A stretch of DNA of 19,831 nt. Origin: Sphingobium sp. GTDB lineage: Bacteria; Pseudomonadota; Alphaproteobacteria; Sphingomonadales; Sphingomonadaceae. The stretch lies in NCBI RefSeq assembly GCF_003248505.1, contig NZ_QFOA01000062.1, positions 1 through 19,831 on the forward strand, written 5' to 3'. A program made the translations under genes and the position numbers. Below, piece by piece: positions 7,638 through 15,400 of this stretch (position 1 is the stretch's first letter; each line of letters opens with the position of its first letter). Under the pieces are notes generated by a model that saw nothing but the letters and a program-made list of their open reading frames with translations, was not told the origin of the DNA and ran no database searches.

Positions 7638-9766
7638 GCGGATCGCCTGTCCCCCACCCCTTTCCCGAACGTCTCGTGGACGCCGCCGGCATATACCGGA
7701 GGTCTGCCCGCCAAGGCCCTGACGGCCGCCGGCGCGCGCACGAGACAGGAGCGGCGTCGAAGCCCCCCTGCGGCGCCGCTCCACCCCCGGCCAGCGCGGT
7801 CGTTTCGCTCCCCCCACGCTCCAGATGCTCTCCTCTCGTCTGGACCGTGAAAGCGACCGCGCTGGCCACCCTGTTCCTGCCCGCGGCCGTGCTCGCCCAG
7901 TCGATGGAAGATCGCGCGCGCACCGCGGCCGAGGCCTCCCGCGCCAAATCGGCCGACAGTGAAGCGATCCAGCGCAACTATGTGACGCCCGGCCTCTCCG
8001 GCCAGCCGATCACCACGGTCGATAGCAGCAAGACATTCACGCCCAACCTCGCCTGCCAGAAGACGGCGACGCTGATGGAAGTGGTGGTGCAGCCGGCCTC
8101 GACCGGAGACCTCGGCACGGTCCAGATCGCCCGCGACACGGATATGGACGGCACTGTCGACAGCCGCATCACCCTGCCCGTCCCGGTCTCCGGCATTTGC
8201 GCGAACGGCGTGATCTCGTGCCAGCCCGGCAGCTGGAGCCTGTGCAACTATTTCCGCTGGGACGTGGACGCCGCTCGCCGCCTCAAGCTCACCGAGGTCA
8301 ACATGCCCGAACTCGCCGGCTGCTACTGCATCAACAATAGCTGCGGCGCCAATCTCGCCTGGGGCAACCTTCCCTCGGTGCTGGGCGATCTTGGCGGCGG
8401 GATGATCGGCGCGTTGACCACGGCGGACCCAAGGATCGGGGTCGCGCAGGCGGTGATCGACGGACCGAGCATCCGCTATGTCGGCGCGCAATCGACCGCC
8501 TGCTCGAGCAATCCGGAGCTGCCGCAGACTGTCTATCGGGCGACGCCCAATGCGCTTGCCGGGGACGCGGTCGCTGCATCGACCGGCAACGCGGTGTTCC
8601 AAGCGCTCGCCGCCTCGCCCGCTGGGTCGGCCAAGGGACAGCAAACACGCCGCTGCACGATCGAGCGGCAGGTCGCGATGGACGAGGTCGGCCCCGACGA
8701 CATCATCTCGCGGGTCGCCGGCGGTTATTCTGAAGTGCGCAGCCCTACGTCGATCGACTGGCTGATGGGATCGCCCACGGACGATTCACTGCGCGGCGGC
8801 AATTGCCGGCTGTTCGACTATCGGATGGTGCTGCACGTCGGCGCGGCCGATCGCATCCGCGACGCGCGGCTGAGCCATATCTATTTCGACGACGCGGCGC
8901 AGGTCCGAATCGACGGCAATCTGGTGCTGGCCGATCCGGGCTCATGGACCTCGTCCTCGTTGCCCGGCTCCAAATGCGAACGGAGCAAGACCTGGCACAA
9001 TTATCCGAACCTCGACCTCAAGCCATATCTGACGCCCGGCGACCACGAGATCTGGCTGCGGGTCGCCGTCGGCGGCGAAGGCGAAGCGTTCGCGCAAATC
9101 CATGTCGAGCTCGACACCAGCTGCCGCACCACCGAGCAGGTCGTCGATCTGTGCGCGCCCACCGCCTCGGATTCGCGCTGCCGCCTGACCGACGAGAATG
9201 TCGATGGTGTCCAGACCTTCCGGGCGGGCGTCCAGACCGGGCTGCGTCCGCTTCCTCAAACACGCATCCTCGGGAACGGTGCCTGTGCGGTCGAATTGCG
9301 GCGCGACTTCTTCTTGAAGGAGCGTAGCTACAGTTGCGAGATCGACAATGGGACGCTGCCCCAGCCCGACCTCAGCCGCGGCGCGTACATCCTCGATCGA
9401 TCGACCGAGACGATGCTCGCCGATCGCACCCGCAACAGCGACGGTAGCTTCTCTGCGTCGACACGGCCGTTCGCGCTTCCGGATCGGGGCTCCGTCCCTG
9501 CCTGCGAGCCAATCTGCAAGACGCGCGCCCCGCGTGTGAACAACGCCGCCGCTCCTGCGGGGGTGGTCGGCAGCCAGCAGAACGATCCCGCCTCGTTCGA
9601 CATTTTCTACCATAGCTGCGGCACGAACAATGTCTGCCCGGCAGGGCCAGGCGAGGAAATCGTCTCGGCGTGCGGCTGCCTGGACGATTTCCCGGAGGCA
9701 GTGGTGATGATGCAGACCGTCCGGCTGGCCGGTGCCGACCTCGTATGCACGGCGGCCCCGCAATGA
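7634..9766 (+). CDS. traN: TraN-like mating-pair stabilisation protein, N-terminal half (split TraN)
   Basis: TraN is a disulfide-rich outer-membrane protein that contacts the recipient surface and stabilises mating pairs. Read from the ATG overlapping the traU stop, the product is 710 residues, with about 23 cysteines in the exported part. The real N-terminus is uncertain. A clear signal peptide (KATALATLFLPAAVLAQ) starts only at residue 72, just after a GTG at 7847, so the mature protein may start there (639 residues) and 7638-7846 may be leader. The middle contains beta-rich segments such as IYFDDAAQVRIDGNLVLADP (about 417). The end has CGCLDDFPEAVVMMQTVRLAG (about 680-700), a pattern I associate with the centre of long TraN proteins. 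The family's conserved C-terminal module is absent and lies in the next gene instead, overlapping by 4 bp. Its identity as half of TraN is therefore inferred from motif character and context. Confidence 0.75.
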   Translation: MSGSPVPHPFPERLVDAAGIYRRSARQGPDGRRRAHETGAASKPPCGAAPPPASAVVSLPPRSRCSPLVWTVKATALATLFLPAAVLAQSMEDRARTAAEASRAKSADSEAIQRNYVTPGLSGQPITTVDSSKTFTPNLACQKTATLMEVVVQPASTGDLGTVQIARDTDMDGTVDSRITLPVPVSGICANGVISCQPGSWSLCNYFRWDVDAARRLKLTEVNMPELAGCYCINNSCGANLAWGNLPSVLGDLGGGMIGALTTADPRIGVAQAVIDGPSIRYVGAQSTACSSNPELPQTVYRATPNALAGDAVAASTGNAVFQALAASPAGSAKGQQTRRCTIERQVAMDEVGPDDIISRVAGGYSEVRSPTSIDWLMGSPTDDSLRGGNCRLFDYRMVLHVGAADRIRDARLSHIYFDDAAQVRIDGNLVLADPGSWTSSSLPGSKCERSKTWHNYPNLDLKPYLTPGDHEIWLRVAVGGEGEAFAQIHVELDTSCRTTEQVVDLCAPTASDSRCRLTDENVDGVQTFRAGVQTGLRPLPQTRILGNGACAVELRRDFFLKERSYSCEIDNGTLPQPDLSRGAYILDRSTETMLADRTRNSDGSFSASTRPFALPDRGSVPACEPICKTRAPRVNNAAAPAGVVGSQQNDPASFDIFYHSCGTNNVCPAGPGEEIVSACGCLDDFPEAVVMMQTVRLAGADLVCTAAPQ
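7748..7782 (+). repeat. GC-rich stem-loop between traU and the probable signal peptide of the TraN-like gene
   Basis: GGAGCGGCG at 7748-7756 is a perfect inverted repeat of CGCCGCTCC at 7774-7782, with a 17-base loop. No T-run follows, so it is not a standard Rho-independent terminator. It lies about 65 bases before the GTG at 7847. In RNA it could hinder translation or mark an untranslated leader, though such stems also arise by chance in GC-rich sequence. Confidence 0.35.
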
Positions 9767-11007
9767 CCCGCTGGCACTTCCTCACCCCGCGCATGGCCGC
9801 CTGTTGGATGCTGGCGGGCGCCGCGCTCCTCATGGCGTCCGGCCTCGCGCACGCACAGGTCATGGCGCCGCAGCCTTCCGAGCGCGCCCTCGCGCTGCCG
9901 GTCAATCCCGAACCGGATCTGCCCGGAGAGCCGGGCGAACCCCCGGTCGATCCCGGCCCGGGCCCTGGTCCCGGTCATGGGCCTAATCCCGGGGCAGGCC
10001 AGCAGATGTGCGCGGCCGATCTCAACGGCAATGGCGACGCCAGCGACAGTGGGGAGTTCGCGTCGTGCGAGATGACGTCCGCCGGCCAGTATCAATGCCC
10101 GCTCGAGAAAGTCTCGTGCGTCGAGCAGCCCGGCGGCAGCTATAGCTGCCCGCTCGGGCCCCAATATGCCTGCCTCGCGCAGGATGGCGGGCCGGCCTGT
10201 TCGCCGAACAGTTGCGCGGATCTCTCCAGCACCCCGATCGTCGAGGAGCCCCCGGTCGACGACCCCGGCGTCCCCGCCGACGGCCCAGTCGACGCCGAGG
10301 GCAATTGCCTCGGCACCGTCGAGATCTTCAGCGGTCGCGGTATGCGCTGCCGCCCGCCCGGGATCAGCAACACGCTGTCCAATTGCTGCAAGGACAAGGG
10401 CAAGATCGTCAAGGACGGCATGGGCTCGTCGATCGGCTCGATCGGTACCAAGATCGCCGTCGCCAAAGGCGTCTTTACCGGCATGAGCGCGGCGTTCACG
10501 GCGTTCCGTGCCGGAGCGACGGCGGGCCAGGCGGCCAGCGCCGGGGCGAACGCCTTAATCATCGGGCTCGATCCGACCTCGATCGCGATCAGCCTTGCGA
10601 TCAATTTCATGGTCGAGTTCCTGTTCTCCGGCTGCGACCAGCAGGACATGGAGACCGCGATGCTGCGCGGCTCGGGCATGTGCCACGAGGTCGGCAGCTA
10701 TTGCACCGCGAGCTTCCTCGGCGTCTGCCTGCAAAAGGCGCGCGGCCATTGCTGCTTCAACACCAAGCTCGGTCGGATCATCCAGGAGCAGGGCCGCCCG
10801 CAGCTCAAATCCTTCAACGGAGTCGGCTGGGGCACGCCCAAAAAGCCGATCTGCCGCGGCTTCACGCCCGAGGAATTTCAGGCGCTGGATTTCAGCAAGA
10901 TCGACCTCTCCGAATATTATGCGGACATCGAGGCCCGCGCCCAATCCGACATCCAGATCGATATGAAGGAGCGCGTGGATGCGTATCTCAACGCCATCGA
11001 CCAATAG
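9763..11007 (+). CDS. traN: TraN C-terminal-domain protein, separately secreted (split TraN)
   Basis: The 414-residue product has its own signal peptide (about 1-34: AACWMLAGAALLMASGLAHAQ region) and about 19 cysteines. After a Pro/Gly-rich spacer (about 48-80) comes a Cys-rich block with repeated xYxCP motifs (QYQCPLEKVSC, SYSCPLGPQYAC), then CCKDKG. A long Ala/Gly/Ile-rich hydrophobic stretch follows at about 221-290. The C-terminal module is the most recognisable part: MCHEVGSYC, LGVCLQKARGHCCFNTKLGR, IIQEQGRPQL, ICRGFTPEEFQALDFSKIDL. This closely follows the conserved C-terminus of F-type TraN proteins. The start overlaps the previous gene in ATGA without a good ribosome binding site, so it is probably translated by coupling. 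Together the two genes add up to the size of the long TraN/TrhN proteins. The last 29 bases overlap trbC. Confidence 0.85.
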   Translation: MTRWHFLTPRMAACWMLAGAALLMASGLAHAQVMAPQPSERALALPVNPEPDLPGEPGEPPVDPGPGPGPGHGPNPGAGQQMCAADLNGNGDASDSGEFASCEMTSAGQYQCPLEKVSCVEQPGGSYSCPLGPQYACLAQDGGPACSPNSCADLSSTPIVEEPPVDDPGVPADGPVDAEGNCLGTVEIFSGRGMRCRPPGISNTLSNCCKDKGKIVKDGMGSSIGSIGTKIAVAKGVFTGMSAAFTAFRAGATAGQAASAGANALIIGLDPTSIAISLAINFMVEFLFSGCDQQDMETAMLRGSGMCHEVGSYCTASFLGVCLQKARGHCCFNTKLGRIIQEQGRPQLKSFNGVGWGTPKKPICRGFTPEEFQALDFSKIDLSEYYADIEARAQSDIQIDMKERVDAYLNAIDQ

Positions 11008-11836
11008 CGTGCTGGCGGCGCTAGGCTTGCTACTGGCGACTGCGGCGCTCGCCCAGGACTCGTCCCGCGACAAGATCCAGGACCAGGGCGACGCCGCGAT
11101 GGAACGCGTGAAGGGCGCCGTGTCCCGAGCGAAGCGTGAACGGACCGACGTGCCCGATCCGAGGCTGCCGCAACCTGCCAGCGAAGCCGAACGCCGACGT
11201 GCCTTTGAAGGCCTGCGCAAACGCCTGCCCGCTCCCGCGATCGACGCGCGCGCCCGCGCCGCTTTGGCTTCGGGAGAAGCGCGCATGGCGGCAGAGCGCG
11301 AGGCGCAGGCGAAACGCCTACGCCAGGCACTCGGTCTCGAGCCCGGCGAGATGGAAGCCGTGGCGAAGGCAGGCGCTGCCCGTGCGATCAAGGCGTGGGT
11401 GCCGGTGCTGTTCGTGTCGTCCTCGATGCCGGTGCCGGTACTCCGGGCCTATGCCGCCCAGCTCGAACGCGTCCACGGCGTGATCGCGTTTCGCGGGATT
11501 CCCGGCGGGTTGCGCAAGGTCGGTCCGATGGCGAAGCTGACGGCGGAGATTTTGCGGCTCGATCCCGGCTGCGAGGGTCCGTCCTGCGCTATGCGCAGCG
11601 TCCAGGTCATCATCGACCCGATGGTATTTCGCCAGCACGCGGTCACCCGGGTGCCGGCGCTCGCGATGATCCCGGGCGACCCGACCCAGGCCTATTGCGA
11701 GCGGGAGGATGAGAGCCCGAGGGCGTCGCACGTCGTCTACGGCGACAGCGCACTCTCGGGCATGTTCGAGGAATATGCCCGGCTGGGCGGAGACAGGGAG
11801 GTACGAGATGCTCAGGCTCTTCTGGGCGCTCGCTAG
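10979..11836 (+). CDS. trbC: TrbC, F-type pilus assembly protein
   Basis: TrbC is a periplasmic protein required for F-pilus assembly. The product is 285 residues (F TrbC is 212), longer because of an N-terminal charged region. Residues 1-26 form a signal peptide (SVLAALGLLLATAALAQ). Residues about 30-130 are very charged and Arg/Ala-rich, probably helical. The TrbC domain starts near 139 with WVPVLFVSSSMPVPVLRAYA and continues through VHGVIAFRGIPGG, VQVIIDPMVFRQ and VTRVPALAMI. This is the usual order of strand, SSSMP, helix, RG-G and IDP motifs, a thioredoxin-like arrangement without CXXC. AAGGAG at 10967-10972 lies six bases before the ATG, inside the TraN C-terminal gene. In F, trbC precedes traN; here it follows it. 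Confidence 0.9.
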   Translation: MRISTPSTNSVLAALGLLLATAALAQDSSRDKIQDQGDAAMERVKGAVSRAKRERTDVPDPRLPQPASEAERRRAFEGLRKRLPAPAIDARARAALASGEARMAAEREAQAKRLRQALGLEPGEMEAVAKAGAARAIKAWVPVLFVSSSMPVPVLRAYAAQLERVHGVIAFRGIPGGLRKVGPMAKLTAEILRLDPGCEGPSCAMRSVQVIIDPMVFRQHAVTRVPALAMIPGDPTQAYCEREDESPRASHVVYGDSALSGMFEEYARLGGDREVRDAQALLGAR

Positions 11837-12413
11837 CGCCCTGCTCGGCCTCTGGCCTCGGCTGCGGCGCTTGCCCGGCAAGGCCGCTGTCGCACTCGGC
11901 GCACCGGGCAATGGCGAGCCCGCGAGGCCGGAACGCTTGTGGCAGGTTCTGGCGGTCGTCCTGCCGGTTGCGCTTGTCGCTGGAATCGCGCTTCCCAAGG
12001 TCAGTCTGGTGATGACGCCGTCGATCGACGCCTTCGCGGTCCGGCAGGCGCCGGGTCCGATCGCCCGGGGTGATTATGTCATGTTCACGCTCCATCATCC
12101 GATCGCCGGTCCAAAGCCGGTCAAGGTGACCAAACATGCCCTGTGTATGCCGGGCGACCGCCTGACCAAGATCGAAAAACCCTCGGTGGCAGCGCGAAAT
12201 GCCTTCGATGGCTATTATTTCTGCAATGGCGAGTTGCTCGGGGTCAGCCTGCCTTACGGCATCCACGGGCAGAAGCTCGACCATATGCAGTGGAGCGGCG
12301 TGGTCCCCGCCGGCATGATCTACGTTGGCTCGAACCATCCCAGAGGGTTCGACAGCCGCTATTTCGGCCTAGTGCCGATCGCCACTCTCACGCGCATGGA
12401 GCGATTGCTGTGA
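11808..12413 (+). CDS. S26-family signal-peptidase-like protein (TrhF/RP4 TraF type)
   Basis: The 201-residue product looks like the inner-membrane serine peptidase family that includes RP4 TraF and the TrhF-type proteins found in some F-like and H-type transfer clusters. An N-terminal region (1-43) has a possible weak hydrophobic segment, and one clear membrane helix covers about 45-63. Just outside it comes TPSIDAF with Ser72 as probable nucleophile, then IARGDYVMF. VTKHALCMPGD follows with Lys109 as probable general base, and near the C-terminus GSNHPRGFDSRYFGLVP resembles the box carrying the conserved Asp/Ser of S26 enzymes. The nucleophile context lacks the usual S-M-x-P. The substrate is unknown; pilin maturation is the obvious guess. 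GGGAGG ends six bases before the ATG, and the start overlaps trbC by 29 bases. F itself has no such gene. Confidence 0.8.
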   Translation: MLRLFWALASALLGLWPRLRRLPGKAAVALGAPGNGEPARPERLWQVLAVVLPVALVAGIALPKVSLVMTPSIDAFAVRQAPGPIARGDYVMFTLHHPIAGPKPVKVTKHALCMPGDRLTKIEKPSVAARNAFDGYYFCNGELLGVSLPYGIHGQKLDHMQWSGVVPAGMIYVGSNHPRGFDSRYFGLVPIATLTRMERLL

Positions 12414-13327
12414 TCGGCCGCCGTCCCCTGGTCGCGCTCGCTATCGCCATGTCCCTGTCGGCCGCACCCGCCTTTGCGCAAGGTACTGCGAGCCGGCGGC
12501 TGAGCGAGCCGGCACCCGATGCCCCCCGCAAGCAGGGCTATTGGTGGTACGAGGCGCCAAAGCCCTCCACCCCGGCGGAGGATGACCCGGAAGCGCTTCA
12601 CAAGCCGGCGATCCCCCCGATGGCCGAACTGGCGACCTGGACGCCCCCGAAGATCCGCAAGCTGATCGAGCAGCAGCGCGATTATGCGGCGACGGTCCTG
12701 ACGGTCGATGCTGTCGCCGACTTTTGGCGACTCCAGGATTTTGCGCGGCGCAAGGCGCGGGCCTTTGCGGGCGTGACCCAGCTCGCAATGCTCCAGAACC
12801 CGGAACTCAATTCGAAATCCGCCAACCCGATGGTCGGCGACGCCCGCTCCGAGCTGACGGCGCAGAAGGATGCCATCCGCCGTTCTTATCTCCGCGCGCA
12901 TGCGGGTGAGTTCGCGCTCGTCATGTTCTCGCGCTCGACCTGCGGATATTGCCGCGTGCAGTGGCCGATCGTGCAGCGCTTCCAGGAGGAAATGGGCTGG
13001 CAGGTCACGCTGATGGACGTCGACAGGCGTCCCGAGGTTAGCCAGCGGTTCGGCGTCGAGATCACGCCGACGACGATGGTGATCCGCCGCGGCAGTGCGC
13101 AGCGCATGACAATCGCGAGCGGCGTCGAGGCTTATCCCAACCTTGCGCAGATGGCCTATCAGGCGGTCCGGTTGCTTCGCGGCGATATCCGGCCCGAGCA
13201 GTTCCTGACCGGTCCCGGCGAGGATGACGGTTTCTTCGACGCTCTCGCCAATGGCCCGGTTTCCGCGACCGATCCCCGAGCCCTCGGCGGCGATCTCGTC
13301 GATGCCAATGCCGGGCGCGATCAATGA
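12410..13327 (+). CDS. traF: TraF, thioredoxin-fold pilus assembly protein with intact CXXC
   Basis: TraF is a periplasmic pilus assembly protein with a thioredoxin fold. From a GTG overlapping the preceding stop (GTGA), with GGAG at 12398-12401, the product is 305 residues (F TraF is 247). The signal peptide is about 1-24 (LVALAIAMSLSAAPAFAQ). The start of the mature protein shows the family motif GYWWYEAPKP, then a helical region with WTPPKIRKLIEQQRDYA and TVDAVADFWRLQDFARRKA. The C-terminal thioredoxin domain has FALVMFSRSTCGYCRVQWPI with Cys178 and Cys181, and the cis-proline-type VEITPTTMV. F TraF has lost the CXXC, so this version may be redox-active, helping disulfides form in TraU, TraN and TraH. 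No ATG gives a sensible signal peptide, which supports the GTG start. Confidence 0.92.
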   Translation: MIGRRPLVALAIAMSLSAAPAFAQGTASRRLSEPAPDAPRKQGYWWYEAPKPSTPAEDDPEALHKPAIPPMAELATWTPPKIRKLIEQQRDYAATVLTVDAVADFWRLQDFARRKARAFAGVTQLAMLQNPELNSKSANPMVGDARSELTAQKDAIRRSYLRAHAGEFALVMFSRSTCGYCRVQWPIVQRFQEEMGWQVTLMDVDRRPEVSQRFGVEITPTTMVIRRGSAQRMTIASGVEAYPNLAQMAYQAVRLLRGDIRPEQFLTGPGEDDGFFDALANGPVSATDPRALGGDLVDANAGRDQ

Positions 13328-13905
13328 GACGCTTTCCGCTCCCGATCGGCATCGCGATCGCGGCAATCGCCGCGGGCTCGACCGCGCAGGCGCAACCCGT
13401 GATGCGCGACCAGGCGATGCGCGCCGCTATCCATCCCGTCGCCGATAGCAAGGCGATGCAGACCTGGCTGTCACGGGTGCCCGTTACGAAGGACTATCCG
13501 GACGACTTCGACGCGACGCTGCGTGGTCAGGGGCCCGCGTTCGTCATCGAGATGACCACCAGCCCCGGCTGCGTCCCCTGCGGCGACCTGTGGACCAAGC
13601 TCACCGGCCTGGCGCAGCGCTATCGCTGGCGCGTCCGCACGATCGGTACACAGGAGGCGATGCTCCGCTCGGGGCGGCTCGGCCTGCCCTGGGTCGGCAA
13701 CCCGGTCGCCTGGGTCAGGCCGCTCACCGATCCCGAGCGCATTGTTCCTGTCGCCATCGGCACCGACCATGCGCCCAACCTGGCGCGCAACCTCTATCTC
13801 GCGGCGAAGATGCTGACCGGAGTCAGGCCAGCGGTCGGCGTGCGCGCCATGTCGAAATTCACCGGCATCGTCGGGATGCCGCAACCGTCGCGATCGAGGC
13901 GCTGA
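13324..13905 (+). CDS. Second periplasmic thioredoxin-fold protein with CVPC motif
   Basis: The 193-residue product has a signal peptide (1-24, IGIAIAAIAAGSTAQAQ) and a single thioredoxin-like motif, MTTSPGCVPCGDLWTKL, with Cys83 and Cys86. There are no other cysteines in the mature chain, as expected for an oxidoreductase rather than a substrate. A later turn, GLPWVGNPVAWV, could supply the proline loop next to the active site. The F plasmid carries trbB, a disulfide isomerase, between traF and traH in broadly the same part of the operon. This protein could be its functional counterpart, but I see no specific sequence resemblance and leave the symbol empty. It overlaps traF by 4 bp (ATGA) and is followed by 53 bases before traH. 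Confidence 0.75.
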   Translation: MRRFPLPIGIAIAAIAAGSTAQAQPVMRDQAMRAAIHPVADSKAMQTWLSRVPVTKDYPDDFDATLRGQGPAFVIEMTTSPGCVPCGDLWTKLTGLAQRYRWRVRTIGTQEAMLRSGRLGLPWVGNPVAWVRPLTDPERIVPVAIGTDHAPNLARNLYLAAKMLTGVRPAVGVRAMSKFTGIVGMPQPSRSRR

Positions 13906-13958
13906 GCAATGGCGGGCACAGCGTCTCCCCTTTCCATCCGATCTCACAGGAGCCCGCC

Positions 13959-15386
13959 ATGTTCCCGAGCCTTGCACGCGTTCGACTTCTCCTCGCTGGG
14001 CTGACGCTCGCCATTGCTGCCGGCGCCAGTCCGGCGAACGCCCAGAGCTGGGCGGAAAGCTGGTTCGACAATGTCACCTATACGAGCCCGGGCAGCTTCG
14101 AGGATCAGACCCGGGGCTATGTGACCGCGGGCGGCATGTCCGGCCGGGTCGATGTCCATAACGACTATTTGATGTCGGTGACGCTCCCCAAGGTGAAAGC
14201 CGGCTGCGGCGGAATCGACATGTTCCTCGGCGGCATGTCGTTCCTCGACCCCGATTATCTCGTGCAGAAACTCGAGAGCATCCTCCAGGCGGCACCCGCC
14301 GTCGCGTTCCAGTATCTGCTCGAAACGCTCGACGAAAAGATGGGCAACATCATCTCGAAGATGGAGGCGGCGACCAACTATCTGAACTCGATACAGGTCA
14401 ATGACTGCCGGCTCGCCAACCGCATGGTCCAGATCGCCAGAGGCGACGAGAACATGTCGGGGATCATCGAGGAGATGACCGGATACCGCTCGGTCAAGCA
14501 GGGCTTTTCGAAGAGCTACCAGCAGAGCCGCGAGCGGATCGAGGCGAACAAGAACAATCCGACCGAGGATCTCCGCGAGGCGCTGACGAATTGCCCCGCG
14601 GAAGTCACCGACATCTTCCGTACCGGCTCGCTGCTCGGCCATGCGGCGACGCGCGTCGGCGCGGGCGACTGGGCGAGCGTGATGCGCGCCCGCGTCGGCG
14701 ACGTCTATATGCGCTGGGACCCCGCCGACAAAGTGCCGCTGTTCACGGCGATTCCGCAATGTCCTGCACAGGATACGGAAAGCGCGCAGGATTTTCTGAC
14801 TGGGCGCGTGCGGAAACGCTCGCTGAACGTGCCGCCGACCGGCGCGGACTGCTCGCAGGACGGCCCGGGCCGCGGCGCGCTCGTACTTGCCCGCGAGCGG
14901 ATGCAGTCGATCGCGACCAAGATCCGCACCCGCGCGGCCTTGTCGGCGGAAGAGCGGCAGTTCGTAGCCAATGTCCGGACGCTGCCGGTCTACCGGATGC
15001 TCGAATGGGGCGTCCGCCAGGGCGTGGTGGATTCGGTGATCGGCGACACTGACGAGCTGGTGGCGCTCACCTTGGCCTATCAGATGCTCAACGACCTCAC
15101 CCGTTCGATCGACTTCGCCGTCAGCAACGCCGAGCGCGGCGCGAGCGCTGCGGGCGCCTCCGACGGAAACAGCGCCAACATCTGTCAGACGCGTATTCTG
15201 ACCAAGGGGATCGAGCAGCTGCGCGATCTGCGCGACGAGGTGCTGCGGCAGCGCGCGCAGATGCGCCAGAGCTATATGGCCGCGCTGGGCCAGGCGAACC
15301 TCTCCGCCAATTATGCCGGACTGATCCGCCAGCGCGACCGCGATGCGCGCGACGCCGCCGGCGCCGCCTCGAACCGCAACCAATAG
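13959..15386 (+). CDS. traH: TraH, periplasmic F-pilus assembly protein
   Basis: TraH is exported and acts with TraF, TraW, TraU and TrbC in pilus assembly at the outer membrane side. From the ATG at 13959 the product is 475 residues (F TraH is 458). AGGAG at 13948-13952 is well spaced upstream. The signal peptide is about 1-28 (LLLAGLTLAIAAGASPANA). The strongest identification is near the mature N-terminus: TRGYVTAGGMSGRVDV, then SVTLPKVKAGCGGIDMFLGG and MSFL, the same order and spacing as in F TraH (QAAGYASGG..., TLPDINAGCGGIDAYLG...SFI). The C-terminal half is helical with probable coiled coils (LTKGIEQLRDLRDEVLRQRA). A longer open frame upstream lacks a signal peptide and overlaps the previous gene. 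traG follows after 14 bases. Confidence 0.95.
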   Translation: MFPSLARVRLLLAGLTLAIAAGASPANAQSWAESWFDNVTYTSPGSFEDQTRGYVTAGGMSGRVDVHNDYLMSVTLPKVKAGCGGIDMFLGGMSFLDPDYLVQKLESILQAAPAVAFQYLLETLDEKMGNIISKMEAATNYLNSIQVNDCRLANRMVQIARGDENMSGIIEEMTGYRSVKQGFSKSYQQSRERIEANKNNPTEDLREALTNCPAEVTDIFRTGSLLGHAATRVGAGDWASVMRARVGDVYMRWDPADKVPLFTAIPQCPAQDTESAQDFLTGRVRKRSLNVPPTGADCSQDGPGRGALVLARERMQSIATKIRTRAALSAEERQFVANVRTLPVYRMLEWGVRQGVVDSVIGDTDELVALTLAYQMLNDLTRSIDFAVSNAERGASAAGASDGNSANICQTRILTKGIEQLRDLRDEVLRQRAQMRQSYMAALGQANLSANYAGLIRQRDRDARDAAGAASNRNQ

Positions 15387-15400
15387 CCGGGGAGCCCTCC

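Noticed and set aside
9900..9990. GC-rich repeated CCCGG/CCCGGTC units that could suggest a minisatellite
   Set aside because: They encode the Pro/Gly-rich spacer of the TraN C-terminal protein, and the units are irregular.
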